Assembly: GCA_013816615.1 (NCBI GenBank)
Contig: JACDED010000028.1
Location: 1-37,927, forward strand
Direction of reading: 5' to 3'
From: Bacteroidota bacterium
GTDB lineage: Bacteria; Bacteroidota; Bacteroidia; B-17B0; Aurantibacillaceae
DNA: 37,927 bases
Part shown: positions 21,641 through 29,743 of the stretch, piece after piece
Position numbering within the stretch: position 1 is the stretch's first letter
Layout: the number at the start of each line of letters is the position of its first letter
Notes under the pieces: model-generated
The model's database searches: none
What the model was told of the DNA's origin: nothing
The model's input: only the letters and a program-made list of their open reading frames with translations
Program-made: the position numbers and the translations under genes

Positions 21641-24121
21641 TTTATAACTTCTGCCTTTCGCAACAGCAGGTGCTGTCCAGGGATCTTCGGGCCAGGCATG
21701 TTTAGGGTAACGGCGCTGCAACTCTTTCTTCACTTCAAAATATAAATTATTCCAAAAGCTTTTAAGATCAGATGTAACCTGCACAGGTTTATATCCAGGT
21801 GAAAGCAAATGCATTACCACTTTTGTTTTGCCATTATTTACAGTTGGTGTATCACTCAATCCAAATACTTCCTGCAGGCGAACAGATAGCACAGGCACAG
21901 CAGCATTTATAAAATATTCTATCTTAATTTCAGATCCACTCGGTACTTCTAATTTTTGAGGCGCTAAAGTATTTAACGCCTGTTGTTTTTCCCAATCTAA
22001 AGAATGAAATAAGACATCGCTCAAATTTATTTTTTTAAGATCGTCAGGTTTTTTTATATTCTTTAAATAAGGTGCTAACCATTTTTCATTGGTAGCTAAT
22101 AAAACAGCGGTGCTTACATCCGGCCAATTCTCTTCCGCATTCCATATTCTCAAACTCATGATGCGATTTTGCAATTGCACCATCTTCTCATCAAAATCTA
22201 AAAGATTTTCACCTTCATTTTTTATCGCATTCGAAATGGCAATAGCAATTTGCTCTTCGTTTGGATTTGTTAGAGGTTTACTTTGTAAAACAAGGCTACC
22301 AATTTTTAATTCTTTGGTTGCAATAATGCCACCTTTACGTGTATCCCAATTTATAACAGTTTGCTCTTTTACCATCGGCAAAAGGTTTTTTGGATTTAAT
22401 GGGGCTGCTAAAAATATTTTACCCAGGCCATCGCGCAGATCCATGTGTGCAACTGCCAGCCAGGGTTCATGCGCCAAATCATCTTTATGGCTTGCCATGG
22501 CATATTTTCCATTTGCCAGCTGGAACTGTGCATTATTACCCGGTCTTGCAAAGGCAATACGTTCAGGATATGCATAAGCTAACAATAACCCGGTTTCAAA
22601 AACATCCACCGGCCCATTATCTGCATCTATCTCTAACATCTTGCGATAAGACGACGCAACTTTTTCTATTCTTCCAAAACGGTTGCCACCGCCGTTATTC
22701 ACGCGTGCCCTGCGTAATGCTTCAACACGTAGATTAATATCAATACCTGTTTCTCTTGGCAACGGATCTCTTTCTTCTAAAACAGCGGCAAGGTCTGTTC
22801 CTAATTGCTTGTCTTTAATTTCTTTTGCCATTAACAACATATGAGCTATACGTGGGTGACAAGCTAAACGGTGAACCTGTTTACCATGTTCAGTTATCTT
22901 ATTGTTTTCTAAAGCATTTAATTGATGTAATATTTCTGTTGCTTGTGCAATAGCTGCTTTTGGGGGGGGCGTTAACCAGGTTAGATCTAAAATATTACTA
23001 ACCCCCCAACTTGCCATATCTAAAACAAGTGATGCAAGATCCGCTTCCATTATTTCCGGAATACGATGTTCAGCTAAACGTTCGTGCGTGGCTTTTGTCC
23101 ACATACGATAACATACACCACTGCTAAGCCTTCCGGCACGGCCTGCCCGTTGATCGGCAGAATCTTTTGAGATCCTTAACGTTTCTAATTTAGATAAACC
23201 GGAACGTGTATCAAATCTTGAACTACGGCCAAAGCCTGTATCAACAACAATTTTTATTCCTTCAATAGTTAAACTTGTTTCAGCAATAGACGTTGCCAAA
23301 ACAATTTTACGTTTACCAAATTTATTTGGCATAATAGCGAAAAATTGCTCTTGCTGTGGCAACTGACCATATAAAGGATGGATTGAAAATTCAGGTAAAG
23401 CTCCTCTTAATAATTCTTCACATTTTTTTATTTCACCTTCTCCCGGAAGAAATACCAAAACATCTCCATCGTTTTCTTTAACAGCCTTCATAACGGTTCG
23501 CGCTGTTAGTTCCGGCAACAATGTTTCATCCGCATCGCCATTATAAATAATTTCAACCGGAAATTGTTTTCCTTCACTAATAGCAACAGGCGCCTTTAAT
23601 AAGGCTTTTAACTGCGGCATATTTAAAGTAGCACTCATGATCACAATACGCAGATCGGGCCTTAATACCTGCTGTGCTTCGCGACATAATGCCAATGCAA
23701 GATCGGCATGCAGGCTACGTTCATGGAACTCATCAAAAATAACAAGACCGACCTCTTCCAATGCATTATCTGAATGAAGCATTCGTGTTAAAATTCCTTC
23801 GGTAACTACTTCAATTTTAGTTTTAGCACTTACCTTATTATCAAAACGCACACGGTAACCGGCGGTTTGGCCAACATCATCCCCCAGCAAAGAGGCCATT
23901 CGTGCTGCAATTGTTCTTGCAGCCAAACGACGTGGTTCAAGCATAATTATTTTTTTATTACCTAGCCATTCCTGGTCTAATAAAGCTAAAGGCAATAAGG
24001 TACTTTTACCGGCTCCCGGAGGGGCATTAACGATAAGTGTATTTTGTGCGGCTAATTGTTCGCGCACAAAATTTATAATTTCAGTTACAGGAAGATCTAT
24101 TTTAAAGGGATCGAAAGACAA
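21635..24121 (-). CDS. hrpB: ATP-dependent helicase HrpB
   Basis: 828 residues, the normal length. Walker A PPGAGKST (Lys39), DEFH motif in VIFDEFHERSLHADLAL, SAT motif VIMSATL, the motif-VI segment QRAGRAGR, and a C-terminal HrpB domain ending FGLSDTP ... LLSPGYKPVQVTSDLKSFW ... RYPKHAWPEDPW, which is diagnostic of HrpB. It is a DEAH-type RNA helicase-like ATPase whose physiological role is poorly defined. The start is TTG, with an in-frame TAA directly upstream, so no ATG alternative precedes MSFDPFKIDLPVTEII. Confidence 0.92.
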   Translation of the reverse strand: MSFDPFKIDLPVTEIINFVREQLAAQNTLIVNAPPGAGKSTLLPLALLDQEWLGNKKIIMLEPRRLAARTIAARMASLLGDDVGQTAGYRVRFDNKVSAKTKIEVVTEGILTRMLHSDNALEEVGLVIFDEFHERSLHADLALALCREAQQVLRPDLRIVIMSATLNMPQLKALLKAPVAISEGKQFPVEIIYNGDADETLLPELTARTVMKAVKENDGDVLVFLPGEGEIKKCEELLRGALPEFSIHPLYGQLPQQEQFFAIMPNKFGKRKIVLATSIAETSLTIEGIKIVVDTGFGRSSRFDTRSGLSKLETLRISKDSADQRAGRAGRLSSGVCYRMWTKATHERLAEHRIPEIMEADLASLVLDMASWGVSNILDLTWLTPPPKAAIAQATEILHQLNALENNKITEHGKQVHRLACHPRIAHMLLMAKEIKDKQLGTDLAAVLEERDPLPRETGIDINLRVEALRRARVNNGGGNRFGRIEKVASSYRKMLEIDADNGPVDVFETGLLLAYAYPERIAFARPGNNAQFQLANGKYAMASHKDDLAHEPWLAVAHMDLRDGLGKIFLAAPLNPKNLLPMVKEQTVINWDTRKGGIIATKELKIGSLVLQSKPLTNPNEEQIAIAISNAIKNEGENLLDFDEKMVQLQNRIMSLRIWNAEENWPDVSTAVLLATNEKWLAPYLKNIKKPDDLKKINLSDVLFHSLDWEKQQALNTLAPQKLEVPSGSEIKIEYFINAAVPVLSVRLQEVFGLSDTPTVNNGKTKVVMHLLSPGYKPVQVTSDLKSFWNNLYFEVKKELQRRYPKHAWPEDPWTAPAVAKGRSYKK

Positions 24122-24239
24122 TTATGCGCTTTTTTGGAACGCTAAGATAAGGATATTTAAATATTTATAAGTGTCTCAACCATGACATGCGTTACATATA
24201 GCAGTAAAACAAAATATCCTTGCTGAAAAATAAATTAAA

Positions 24240-24430
24240 ACTCATCATTAATTTTTTTGGATTTTGGGCATGCCCCTTCGAGTCGGGCTTTCTCTCCCTC
24301 ATGCAAAAACCGAGTGCCGGGAATTTAGCCTCCCAATAGCTATCGGGAGTTTGAGCTCTTTTTTATTTCTTGAATGATGGGGGAAGAGATTCGTAGATCC
24401 CGCATTCTTCGGGATGACAAACCTCAGTGA
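24240..24430. repeat. Composite patch of dispersed palindromic repeats
   Basis: The gap 24122-24455 has no gene. It holds palindrome GGGCATGCCC (24266-24275), a near-perfect inverted repeat CTCCCAATAGCTATCGGGAG (24330-24349) and a hairpin ATCCCG(N7)CGGGAT (24397-24415) followed by GACAAAC. Its GC content is clearly above the flanks. From memory, elements like GGGCATGCCCC, CCCGATAGCTATCGGGA and CGGGATGACAAAC recur between genes in many Bacteroidota genomes, so this is probably a mix of interspersed repeats. That point is recall, not a search. Confidence 0.5.
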
Positions 24431-24455
24431 AACTTTGTGTCTTTTTGGATAAGAA

Positions 24456-24653
24456 TTAAACTAAAAATGATTTGCTTTCAGTTGTAACAGTCATTGTTGG
24501 TTGAGGACCTCTTTTGCTACGTACAACATCGCTTTGTTCAGTTTCAGTTTTTTTAGTTTCTTTAGAATCGTTATTGTTTTGGCCAAATGAAACATTACTT
24601 AATACTACTAAGATGGTGATGATGATGATTTTTAGTGTAGTTGAAGTTTTCAT
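24456..24653 (-). CDS. Short secreted peptide under sigma-54 control
   Basis: 65 residues: a basic start, a hydrophobic core (LKIIIITILVVLSNVSFG) and a probable cleavage after NVSFGQ, leaving about 40 polar residues (NNNDSKETKKTETEQSD, VVRSKRGPQPTMTVTTES). There is no known domain. The mature chain is charged and probably disordered, with an SKRGPQP centre that could be a processing or binding site. A textbook -24/-12 promoter lies 30-44 bp upstream of the start and an activator dyad is 60 bp above that, so its expression should depend on the neighbouring activator. It is the last transcription unit of the module. Confidence 0.7.
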   Translation of the reverse strand: MKTSTTLKIIIITILVVLSNVSFGQNNNDSKETKKTETEQSDVVRSKRGPQPTMTVTTESKSFLV

Positions 24654-24682
24654 GGCTGTTTGTGTTATCTGTATATACTAAA

Positions 24683-24697
24683 GCATATACTGTGCCA
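24683..24697 (-). promoter_or_regulatory. Sigma-54 (-24/-12) promoter of the secreted-peptide gene
   Basis: Minus strand TGGCACAGTATATGC: -24 GG at 24696-24695 and -12 GC at 24684-24683, the correct spacing. Matches TGGCAC and TGC of the consensus TGGCACGNNNNTTGC. The start codon is about 30 bp downstream. Confidence 0.8.
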
Positions 24698-24745
24698 CGA
24701 GCCAAACTCCTTTATTATCAATGGTTTCACGAAATTTTGATTTCT

Positions 24746-24776
24746 AAATATTCCATGTCACGGAAGGATTTTCCGG
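24746..24776 (-). promoter_or_regulatory. Activator site A (upstream activating sequence)
   Basis: Minus strand 24765-24746 reads TTCCGTGACATGGAATATTT, a TTCC(N6)GGAA-type dyad, with an extra GGAAA half-site at 24774-24770. It is centred 60 bp upstream of the -24 element and overlaps the stop codon of the receiver gene. Close match to sites B and C. Confidence 0.65.
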
Positions 24777-25204
24777 TTTTTGGAAATTAAACCGCAAAGA
24801 TCCTTCGCGTTTTTTTTATAGGTGGATTTACGATCTTCCAATTTCAAAAGGATAAGATTCGCCTTTTCTATCTCATCTTGCCCCTTGATAATATAATCAG
24901 CGATACCAACATTAGTACTATTTATTGTAGTTCTTATACCTTCAGGATCAATTACCATTACCACAAAAATTCCCGGGTTAAACAGTTTTATTCTTTTTAG
25001 AAGGTCTGAGCCTTGTGAATTATTAATGTTACTATCCAGGAAAACAATGTCTGGCTTTTCTGACAAGGCTTTAATACAATCAGTACCATTTACAAATGTA
25101 CTGATATCTGTATGACCAATATTTTTTAAATTTTGTTCGTATAGGTTAAGATAGAATAAACTGTTATCTACAATAAAGATCTTTAGTTTTTTATTTATTT
25201 TCAT
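24758..25204 (-). CDS. Stand-alone atypical response-regulator receiver
   Basis: 148 residues with one receiver domain and no output domain. LKIFIVDNSLFYLNLY carries Asp13 but Asn14 in place of the second acidic residue. PDIVFLDSNI gives the phospho-acceptor Asp57, and ADYIIKG the conserved Lys. The usual Thr/Ser of strand 4 falls in VVMVIDPEG, where none is present. The receiver is thus degenerate in Mg2+ binding and switching residues, although the acceptor Asp remains. It could act as a phosphate sink or adaptor for the adjacent hybrid kinase. It is its own transcription unit, with a sigma-54 promoter and site B upstream. Confidence 0.8.
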   Translation of the reverse strand: MKINKKLKIFIVDNSLFYLNLYEQNLKNIGHTDISTFVNGTDCIKALSEKPDIVFLDSNINNSQGSDLLKRIKLFNPGIFVVMVIDPEGIRTTINSTNVGIADYIIKGQDEIEKANLILLKLEDRKSTYKKNAKDLCGLISKNRKILP

Positions 25205-25230
25205 AATAATTATAGGTTTAGTACTAATAA

Positions 25231-25245
25231 GCTATAACTATGCCA
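25231..25245 (-). promoter_or_regulatory. Sigma-54 (-24/-12) promoter of the receiver gene
   Basis: Minus strand TGGCATAGTTATAGC: -24 GG at 25244-25243, -12 GC at 25232-25231. Two deviations from the ideal (T for C at TGGCAC, A for T before GC), but spacing and both invariant dinucleotides are right. Start codon about 27 bp downstream. Confidence 0.7.
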
Positions 25246-25291
25246 AAATAAAAAATCACTGATATCAAGCCTTACAGAGACACTCATTTTT

Positions 25292-25320
25292 AAATTTTCC
25301 ACGATACGGAAAAATTTCCA
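25292..25320 (-). promoter_or_regulatory. Activator site B (upstream activating sequence)
   Basis: Minus strand 25311-25292 reads TTCCGTATCGTGGAAAATTT, with an extra GGAAA half-site at 25319-25315. Centred 58 bp upstream of the -24 element of the receiver promoter, almost the same distance as site A. Confidence 0.65.
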
Positions 25321-25333
25321 TTTTACTAAAACA

Positions 25334-25361
25334 AAAAACCGGAAATAAATTTCCGGTTTTT
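25334..25361 (-). terminator. Rho-independent terminator of the kinase operon
   Basis: AAAAACCGGAAA (25334-25345) pairs with TTTCCGGTTTTT (25350-25361) across a 4-nt loop, 23 bp after the hybrid-kinase stop. On the minus strand a T run follows the stem. It separates the kinase operon from site B. Confidence 0.85.
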
Positions 25362-25383
25362 ATAATTAAAAATTGTTTAAAAT

Positions 25384-28221
25384 TTAAATAAGCTCTAAAG
25401 GCAATTCTTCAATCACTTTTGAAAGATGAGTATTAAAATGCTGCATAAGTGCAGTAAGTTCAGTCTCCGGGATCTTGTTTTTAGCGAGACCTTCAAGTTC
25501 TCTTATTTCTTTCTTTAAAGAAATAATATCCATATTATCAATACTTGGTTTTAATTTATGTGCAATTTTATGCATTGTATCGAGATCATTTACCTCGTAA
25601 GCCGAGTTAATTTGTTGTAACGAGATCTTTGCCTGCTCAACAAAAAGCGAGATCATCTTTTTAATAAATCCTTTATCACCCCTGCTCAATTCTTTTAATT
25701 TATTAAGATCGTATGACTTTAAAGTGACTGAAGTTGCAGTACTATCAATACTTTCTGGCCCTTGAACAAAGTTAGCGTTCGTATATTTAGAAATGAGTTT
25801 TAAAAGTTCAGCTTCTTCAAAAGGCTTTGTAATATAATCGTTCATGCCCGCAGATTTACATTTTTCAACCTCGCTCTTAAACGCATTTGCAGTTAAAGCA
25901 ATTATTGGTGTATCAATTCTCAATTCCGTCCTTATTTTTTCAGTTGCCTCCAAGCCATCCATTTCAGGCATTTGAATATCCATTAAAATAATATCATATT
26001 TATTTAATTTTAATTTTTCAATTGCTTCCAGGCCATTCACTGCTTCATCAACAGAACAAGTATAATATTTAAAAGTATTTTGAGCAACGAGCCTGTTTAA
26101 TTCATTATCCTCAACAAGCAGTATTTTAAGGCCATTTAAAGAAATAGTTTCATTGCTTTCATTTTTATCATTTACCTTATTTATTTCACTTTTTTTAAGC
26201 GTAGTTATTACTTTAAAAGTAGTACCTGAATTTTTTTCGCTCTCAACTTCAATTACACCACCCATAAGCTGTATCAATTCATATGTAATAGCCAATCCTA
26301 AACCGGTGCCACCGTACTTACGCGAAACCGACTTATCTTCTTGTGAGAATTTTTTAAATATGTTTTTTAAATATTTCTCATCGATACCAACACCGGTATC
26401 AGAAACTGCAATTTGTATCCTTTGTCCATCAACAGTATCGTTCAACAAACTGCATTTAACAGTGATTCCGCCTTGCGCTGTAAATTTAACTGCATTACCA
26501 ACCAGGTTAAGTAATACCTGTTCAATACGAAGTGGATCACCGATCATTGCCTGGTGAATATCTTCTGAGAATTCTGATCTTAAATAGATTCCTTTTTCTT
26601 TGGCACGTGACGACATTATTGTAAGAATATTTTTAACAGAATGTTCAAGTTCAAAATGTTCATCTTCTAAAGTTAACTCACCTGCTTCTATCTTAGAAAT
26701 ATCTAAAACGTTATTAATAATGGAGAGCAAATGTTTAGAAGCTATTGAGCTTTTTTCAACATACATTTTTTGTTCGGTATTTAGTTTTTCTTTACCTAAC
26801 TCTCTTATCATACCAATAATAGCATTTAAAGGGGTTCTTATTTCATGGCTCATATTTGCCAGGAAAGATTCTTTAGCCTTTGAAGCCAATTCTGCTTTTA
26901 TTTTCGCTGCCTCAAGATCTGTTTCTAATTTCTTTTGATCCGTAATATCAAAATGTATTCCAATTGAACCAATAAACTCACCTGAATCATTAAAATTTGG
27001 AGCGCCGCTAACTGTCCACCATCTTATTTCTCCGTTTTTATTTTTAACGGGCATTTGGTACATATCAGAAATACTTTCGGATCTCAATTTTTTCTTTTCC
27101 TTTACAAGATCAAGATTCTCTTTTAAAACAAAAATATCCGTCGCTTTTTTACCGATCAATTCTTCCTGCGAAAAGCCCGACATGGCACAAAATCCTTGGT
27201 TAACATGTAATATTTCTTCAGTTGTACTTACCTCAATTAAACCCAAATTCATGTTAGTAATTATATTTCTATATTTTTCTTCTTGTTTTTTGAGTAAACC
27301 TTCAAAGAGTTTTTGTTTTGTAATATCAATTGCCATTGACGTTAATTCATAATCTTCTGAGTTTACCTGCGCGTATGAGAGTTGAACGCTTTGCCCTAAC
27401 CAAATTTCTTGTCCTTTTTTTGTAATGATCGGAAATTCAAAATAAGTAGAAGCAATTCTTTTTTGCACCTGGTTCAAATAAAATTTCACGGCCTTCAATT
27501 TAAAATCGGGCCTGATTAATTTTGAGAAAGACATTTTATACAATTCTTCTTTTGAATAACCTGTAATTCTTTCTGCTATTGGGTTTACAAATAAAAAAAA
27601 GCCTTTGTTATTTGTTTTATAAATAATATCTGTTGCGTGTTCAATAATGTTCCTGTATTTTTCCTCCGAAAGCTTTAATTCCTTTTGTATCTTAATTTTC
27701 TCTGTTATATCTGTATATCTCCAAAGCGTACCCTTATATGTGTCGTTAATATAAATAGGTATATAATTTCTTTCAAGACATTTTCCATTCTTCATTTCAA
27801 GGACCTGGTCAAGTTTTGGTTCTTTAAAATGGTGTAGTCTATTAATCTCAGCAACATACGTTACCGGTTTTTTAAATAGATCTTTAGCGTTTTCTGCTGA
27901 ATTAGAAAAACCGTTACCGATCATTTCTTTTGGAGTAAAATCTGTAGAAAAAATATCACAATACATTTGATTTGCAAATATTACATTCCGATCCTCGTCT
28001 TCAGCCAATATACCTGCTTGTAACTTGGAAAAAAGCGTGGTTAACAATTGATTTGTTTTTACAAGGTCATTTTCTTTCTCAACATGCTGCGCAACCTCAA
28101 GATCTTTTTCATTAAAATAATTATTAATTGCGTTAAAAAAAACATGAAGCGAAGGCTCGCTTTGCTGTTCTTTTGACAAACAATTTACCACAATGGCATT
28201 CAATTCTTTATGCAATTCCAT
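25384..28221 (-). CDS. Hybrid sensor histidine kinase (PAS x3, HisKA, HATPase, receiver, Hpt)
   Basis: 945 residues with no transmembrane segment or signal peptide, so cytosolic. PAS1 about 57-175, PAS2 about 185-305 and PAS3 about 312-435 are followed by HisKA with SHEIRTPLNAIIGM (His459), then HATPase with N-box VLLNLVGNAVKF, DTGVGID and GGTGLGLAI. The receiver (about 698-810) has VEDN and DIILMDIQMPEMDG (Asp748), and the Hpt ends with KIAHKLKPS (His888). This supports a His-Asp-His phosphorelay. It starts 16 bp after the sigma-54 activator gene, so they are cotranscribed. The final Asp acceptor may be the activator, the stand-alone receiver, or both. Confidence 0.9.
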   Translation of the reverse strand: MELHKELNAIVVNCLSKEQQSEPSLHVFFNAINNYFNEKDLEVAQHVEKENDLVKTNQLLTTLFSKLQAGILAEDEDRNVIFANQMYCDIFSTDFTPKEMIGNGFSNSAENAKDLFKKPVTYVAEINRLHHFKEPKLDQVLEMKNGKCLERNYIPIYINDTYKGTLWRYTDITEKIKIQKELKLSEEKYRNIIEHATDIIYKTNNKGFFLFVNPIAERITGYSKEELYKMSFSKLIRPDFKLKAVKFYLNQVQKRIASTYFEFPIITKKGQEIWLGQSVQLSYAQVNSEDYELTSMAIDITKQKLFEGLLKKQEEKYRNIITNMNLGLIEVSTTEEILHVNQGFCAMSGFSQEELIGKKATDIFVLKENLDLVKEKKKLRSESISDMYQMPVKNKNGEIRWWTVSGAPNFNDSGEFIGSIGIHFDITDQKKLETDLEAAKIKAELASKAKESFLANMSHEIRTPLNAIIGMIRELGKEKLNTEQKMYVEKSSIASKHLLSIINNVLDISKIEAGELTLEDEHFELEHSVKNILTIMSSRAKEKGIYLRSEFSEDIHQAMIGDPLRIEQVLLNLVGNAVKFTAQGGITVKCSLLNDTVDGQRIQIAVSDTGVGIDEKYLKNIFKKFSQEDKSVSRKYGGTGLGLAITYELIQLMGGVIEVESEKNSGTTFKVITTLKKSEINKVNDKNESNETISLNGLKILLVEDNELNRLVAQNTFKYYTCSVDEAVNGLEAIEKLKLNKYDIILMDIQMPEMDGLEATEKIRTELRIDTPIIALTANAFKSEVEKCKSAGMNDYITKPFEEAELLKLISKYTNANFVQGPESIDSTATSVTLKSYDLNKLKELSRGDKGFIKKMISLFVEQAKISLQQINSAYEVNDLDTMHKIAHKLKPSIDNMDIISLKKEIRELEGLAKNKIPETELTALMQHFNTHLSKVIEELPLELI

Positions 28222-28237
28222 AATTACTTTATTAAGA

Positions 28238-29590
28238 TCAATTAATTGAAATTTCTTTTCTTTGTAAAAGGTTATAAATAGTAGATTTTCCTACATCCAG
28301 TTTTTTTGCAACTTCTAAAACATCCTGATTATACTTTTTCAGAAAAAAGGTAATTATTTCGTTTGAATATTCTTTCAATGTTTTTTCTTCTGTTGTAAAA
28401 ATATCATCTGATCTTACACTGCTGAAACGAAGATCATTTTCTGTTATCTCGGTTCCGTTACTCATAACACAAGCAAGGTCAAGTATTGATTTTAATTCTC
28501 TTACATTACCAGGATAATTATGCTTTAATAATTTATCTTTTGCTTCATTAGAGATCAATACTGCTTTTGCTTTATTTTCTTTTGCAAATTCATCCACAAA
28601 ATGTTTTGCAAGAATTAAAACATCATTACCCCTGTGCCTTAAAGGCGGCAGATCTATTGGCAAACCAATGATCCTGTAAAAAAGATCTTCCCTGAATTTT
28701 CCTTTTTTAACTTCCTCAGCTAAATTCTTATGCGTTGCCGTAATTAATCTTGCATCTATTTTTACGCGCTCATTACTTCCTACCCTTACAATTTCTTTTT
28801 CCTGCAATACTCGCAATATTTTACTTTGCAAACTAAGATCTAATTCGGCTATCTCATCTAAAAAAATAGTACCGCCATTCGCTTCTTCAAATTTCCCTAT
28901 CCTTCGGCTTTGCGCACCTGTAAAAGCGCCTTTTTCATACCCAAACAATTCGCTTTCAATTAACTCAGTTGGAATAGCAGCCATGTTAACGGCAACAAAG
29001 GGCTTTTTTTTGCGTTCACCGTTATAGTGTATGGCTTTTGCTATAACTTCTTTACCGGTTCCGGTTTCCCCTGTTATTGATACATTAATGTTTGAGTTTA
29101 ACGCTTTTTCAACTAAAGTAAATACCTCTTTTAAAACACTGCTTTTACCGATTATTGTTTTCTCAAAACTAAATTTTTGTTCCAACTGCCCTTTTAATTC
29201 TTCAACTTCTTTTCTAAGATCAAGTGTTTCTCTTATTTTTATAATTGAGTTCCAAAGAAGGTCTTTTGTATGATCATCTTTAATAATATAATCTTTTGCG
29301 CCGCTCTTTAAAAAATTAACCGCAACCGAAACATCTTCCTGTCCGCTAATAACAATACCAGGAATGTTCTTATTTATTTCATGGATCTTTTGTAAAAGTA
29401 TATCACCGGTCATATCAGGCAAACCGTAATCCACACAAACAATATCCGGACGTAAATGCATATTATTTAAACACTCTTTTGCATTATTAAATAAATGCAA
29501 TTCATGATCGGGATTTAATGATAAATGGTGTTTTAATAATTCTCCAAACCAAATGTCATCTTCTACAATAAATATTTTTACAAGACTCAT
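28238..29590 (-). CDS. NtrC-family sigma-54-dependent response regulator
   Basis: 450 residues. Receiver domain about 1-118 (Asp11/Asp12, acceptor Asp54, Ser82, Lys104) then a coiled linker. The AAA+ domain has Walker A GETGTGKE (174-181), GAFTGA (221-226, the sigma-54-contacting loop), Walker B IFLDEIAEL and sensor segments (EDLFYRIIGLPIDLPPLRHRGND). A short Fis-type HTH ends the protein (EVAKKLDVGKSTIYNLL). The intact GAFTGA means it should open sigma-54 promoters. Two such promoters lie just downstream of its operon. Upstream of its own gene is dyad C, but no -24/-12 promoter. Confidence 0.92.
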   Translation of the reverse strand: MSLVKIFIVEDDIWFGELLKHHLSLNPDHELHLFNNAKECLNNMHLRPDIVCVDYGLPDMTGDILLQKIHEINKNIPGIVISGQEDVSVAVNFLKSGAKDYIIKDDHTKDLLWNSIIKIRETLDLRKEVEELKGQLEQKFSFEKTIIGKSSVLKEVFTLVEKALNSNINVSITGETGTGKEVIAKAIHYNGERKKKPFVAVNMAAIPTELIESELFGYEKGAFTGAQSRRIGKFEEANGGTIFLDEIAELDLSLQSKILRVLQEKEIVRVGSNERVKIDARLITATHKNLAEEVKKGKFREDLFYRIIGLPIDLPPLRHRGNDVLILAKHFVDEFAKENKAKAVLISNEAKDKLLKHNYPGNVRELKSILDLACVMSNGTEITENDLRFSSVRSDDIFTTEEKTLKEYSNEIITFFLKKYNQDVLEVAKKLDVGKSTIYNLLQRKEISIN

Positions 29591-29666
29591 AATTATATTT
29601 TTTTAAAAATTCCATTAATTAGATAATTCCAGAATTCGAAATAAAGGTAATTGGTATACAAAGGGA

Positions 29667-29686
29667 AAATTTTCCAAAAAATGGAA
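29667..29686 (-). promoter_or_regulatory. Activator site C upstream of the activator gene
   Basis: Minus strand 29686-29667 reads TTCCATTTTTTGGAAAATTT, matching sites A and B in TTCC(N6)GGAA spacing and the trailing AATTT. It overlaps a 12-bp palindrome GGAAAATTTTCC (29664-29675). It lies about 77-96 bp upstream of the activator start. With no sigma-54 promoter visible here, it suggests autoregulation from another promoter. Confidence 0.55.
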
Positions 29687-29743
29687 TTTTCTTACATATG
29701 TAAAGCCAGTATGAATTAAAACACGAGGGGAGTATCTGCAAAA

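Noticed and set aside
22089-22577. Plus-strand frames inside hrpB
   Set aside because: They lie fully within a well-supported helicase coding region.
29591-29660. A sigma-54 promoter for the activator gene
   Set aside because: No GG-N10-GC arrangement exists in this interval. TGG occurs at 29614 and 29631 but without a GC at the right distance.
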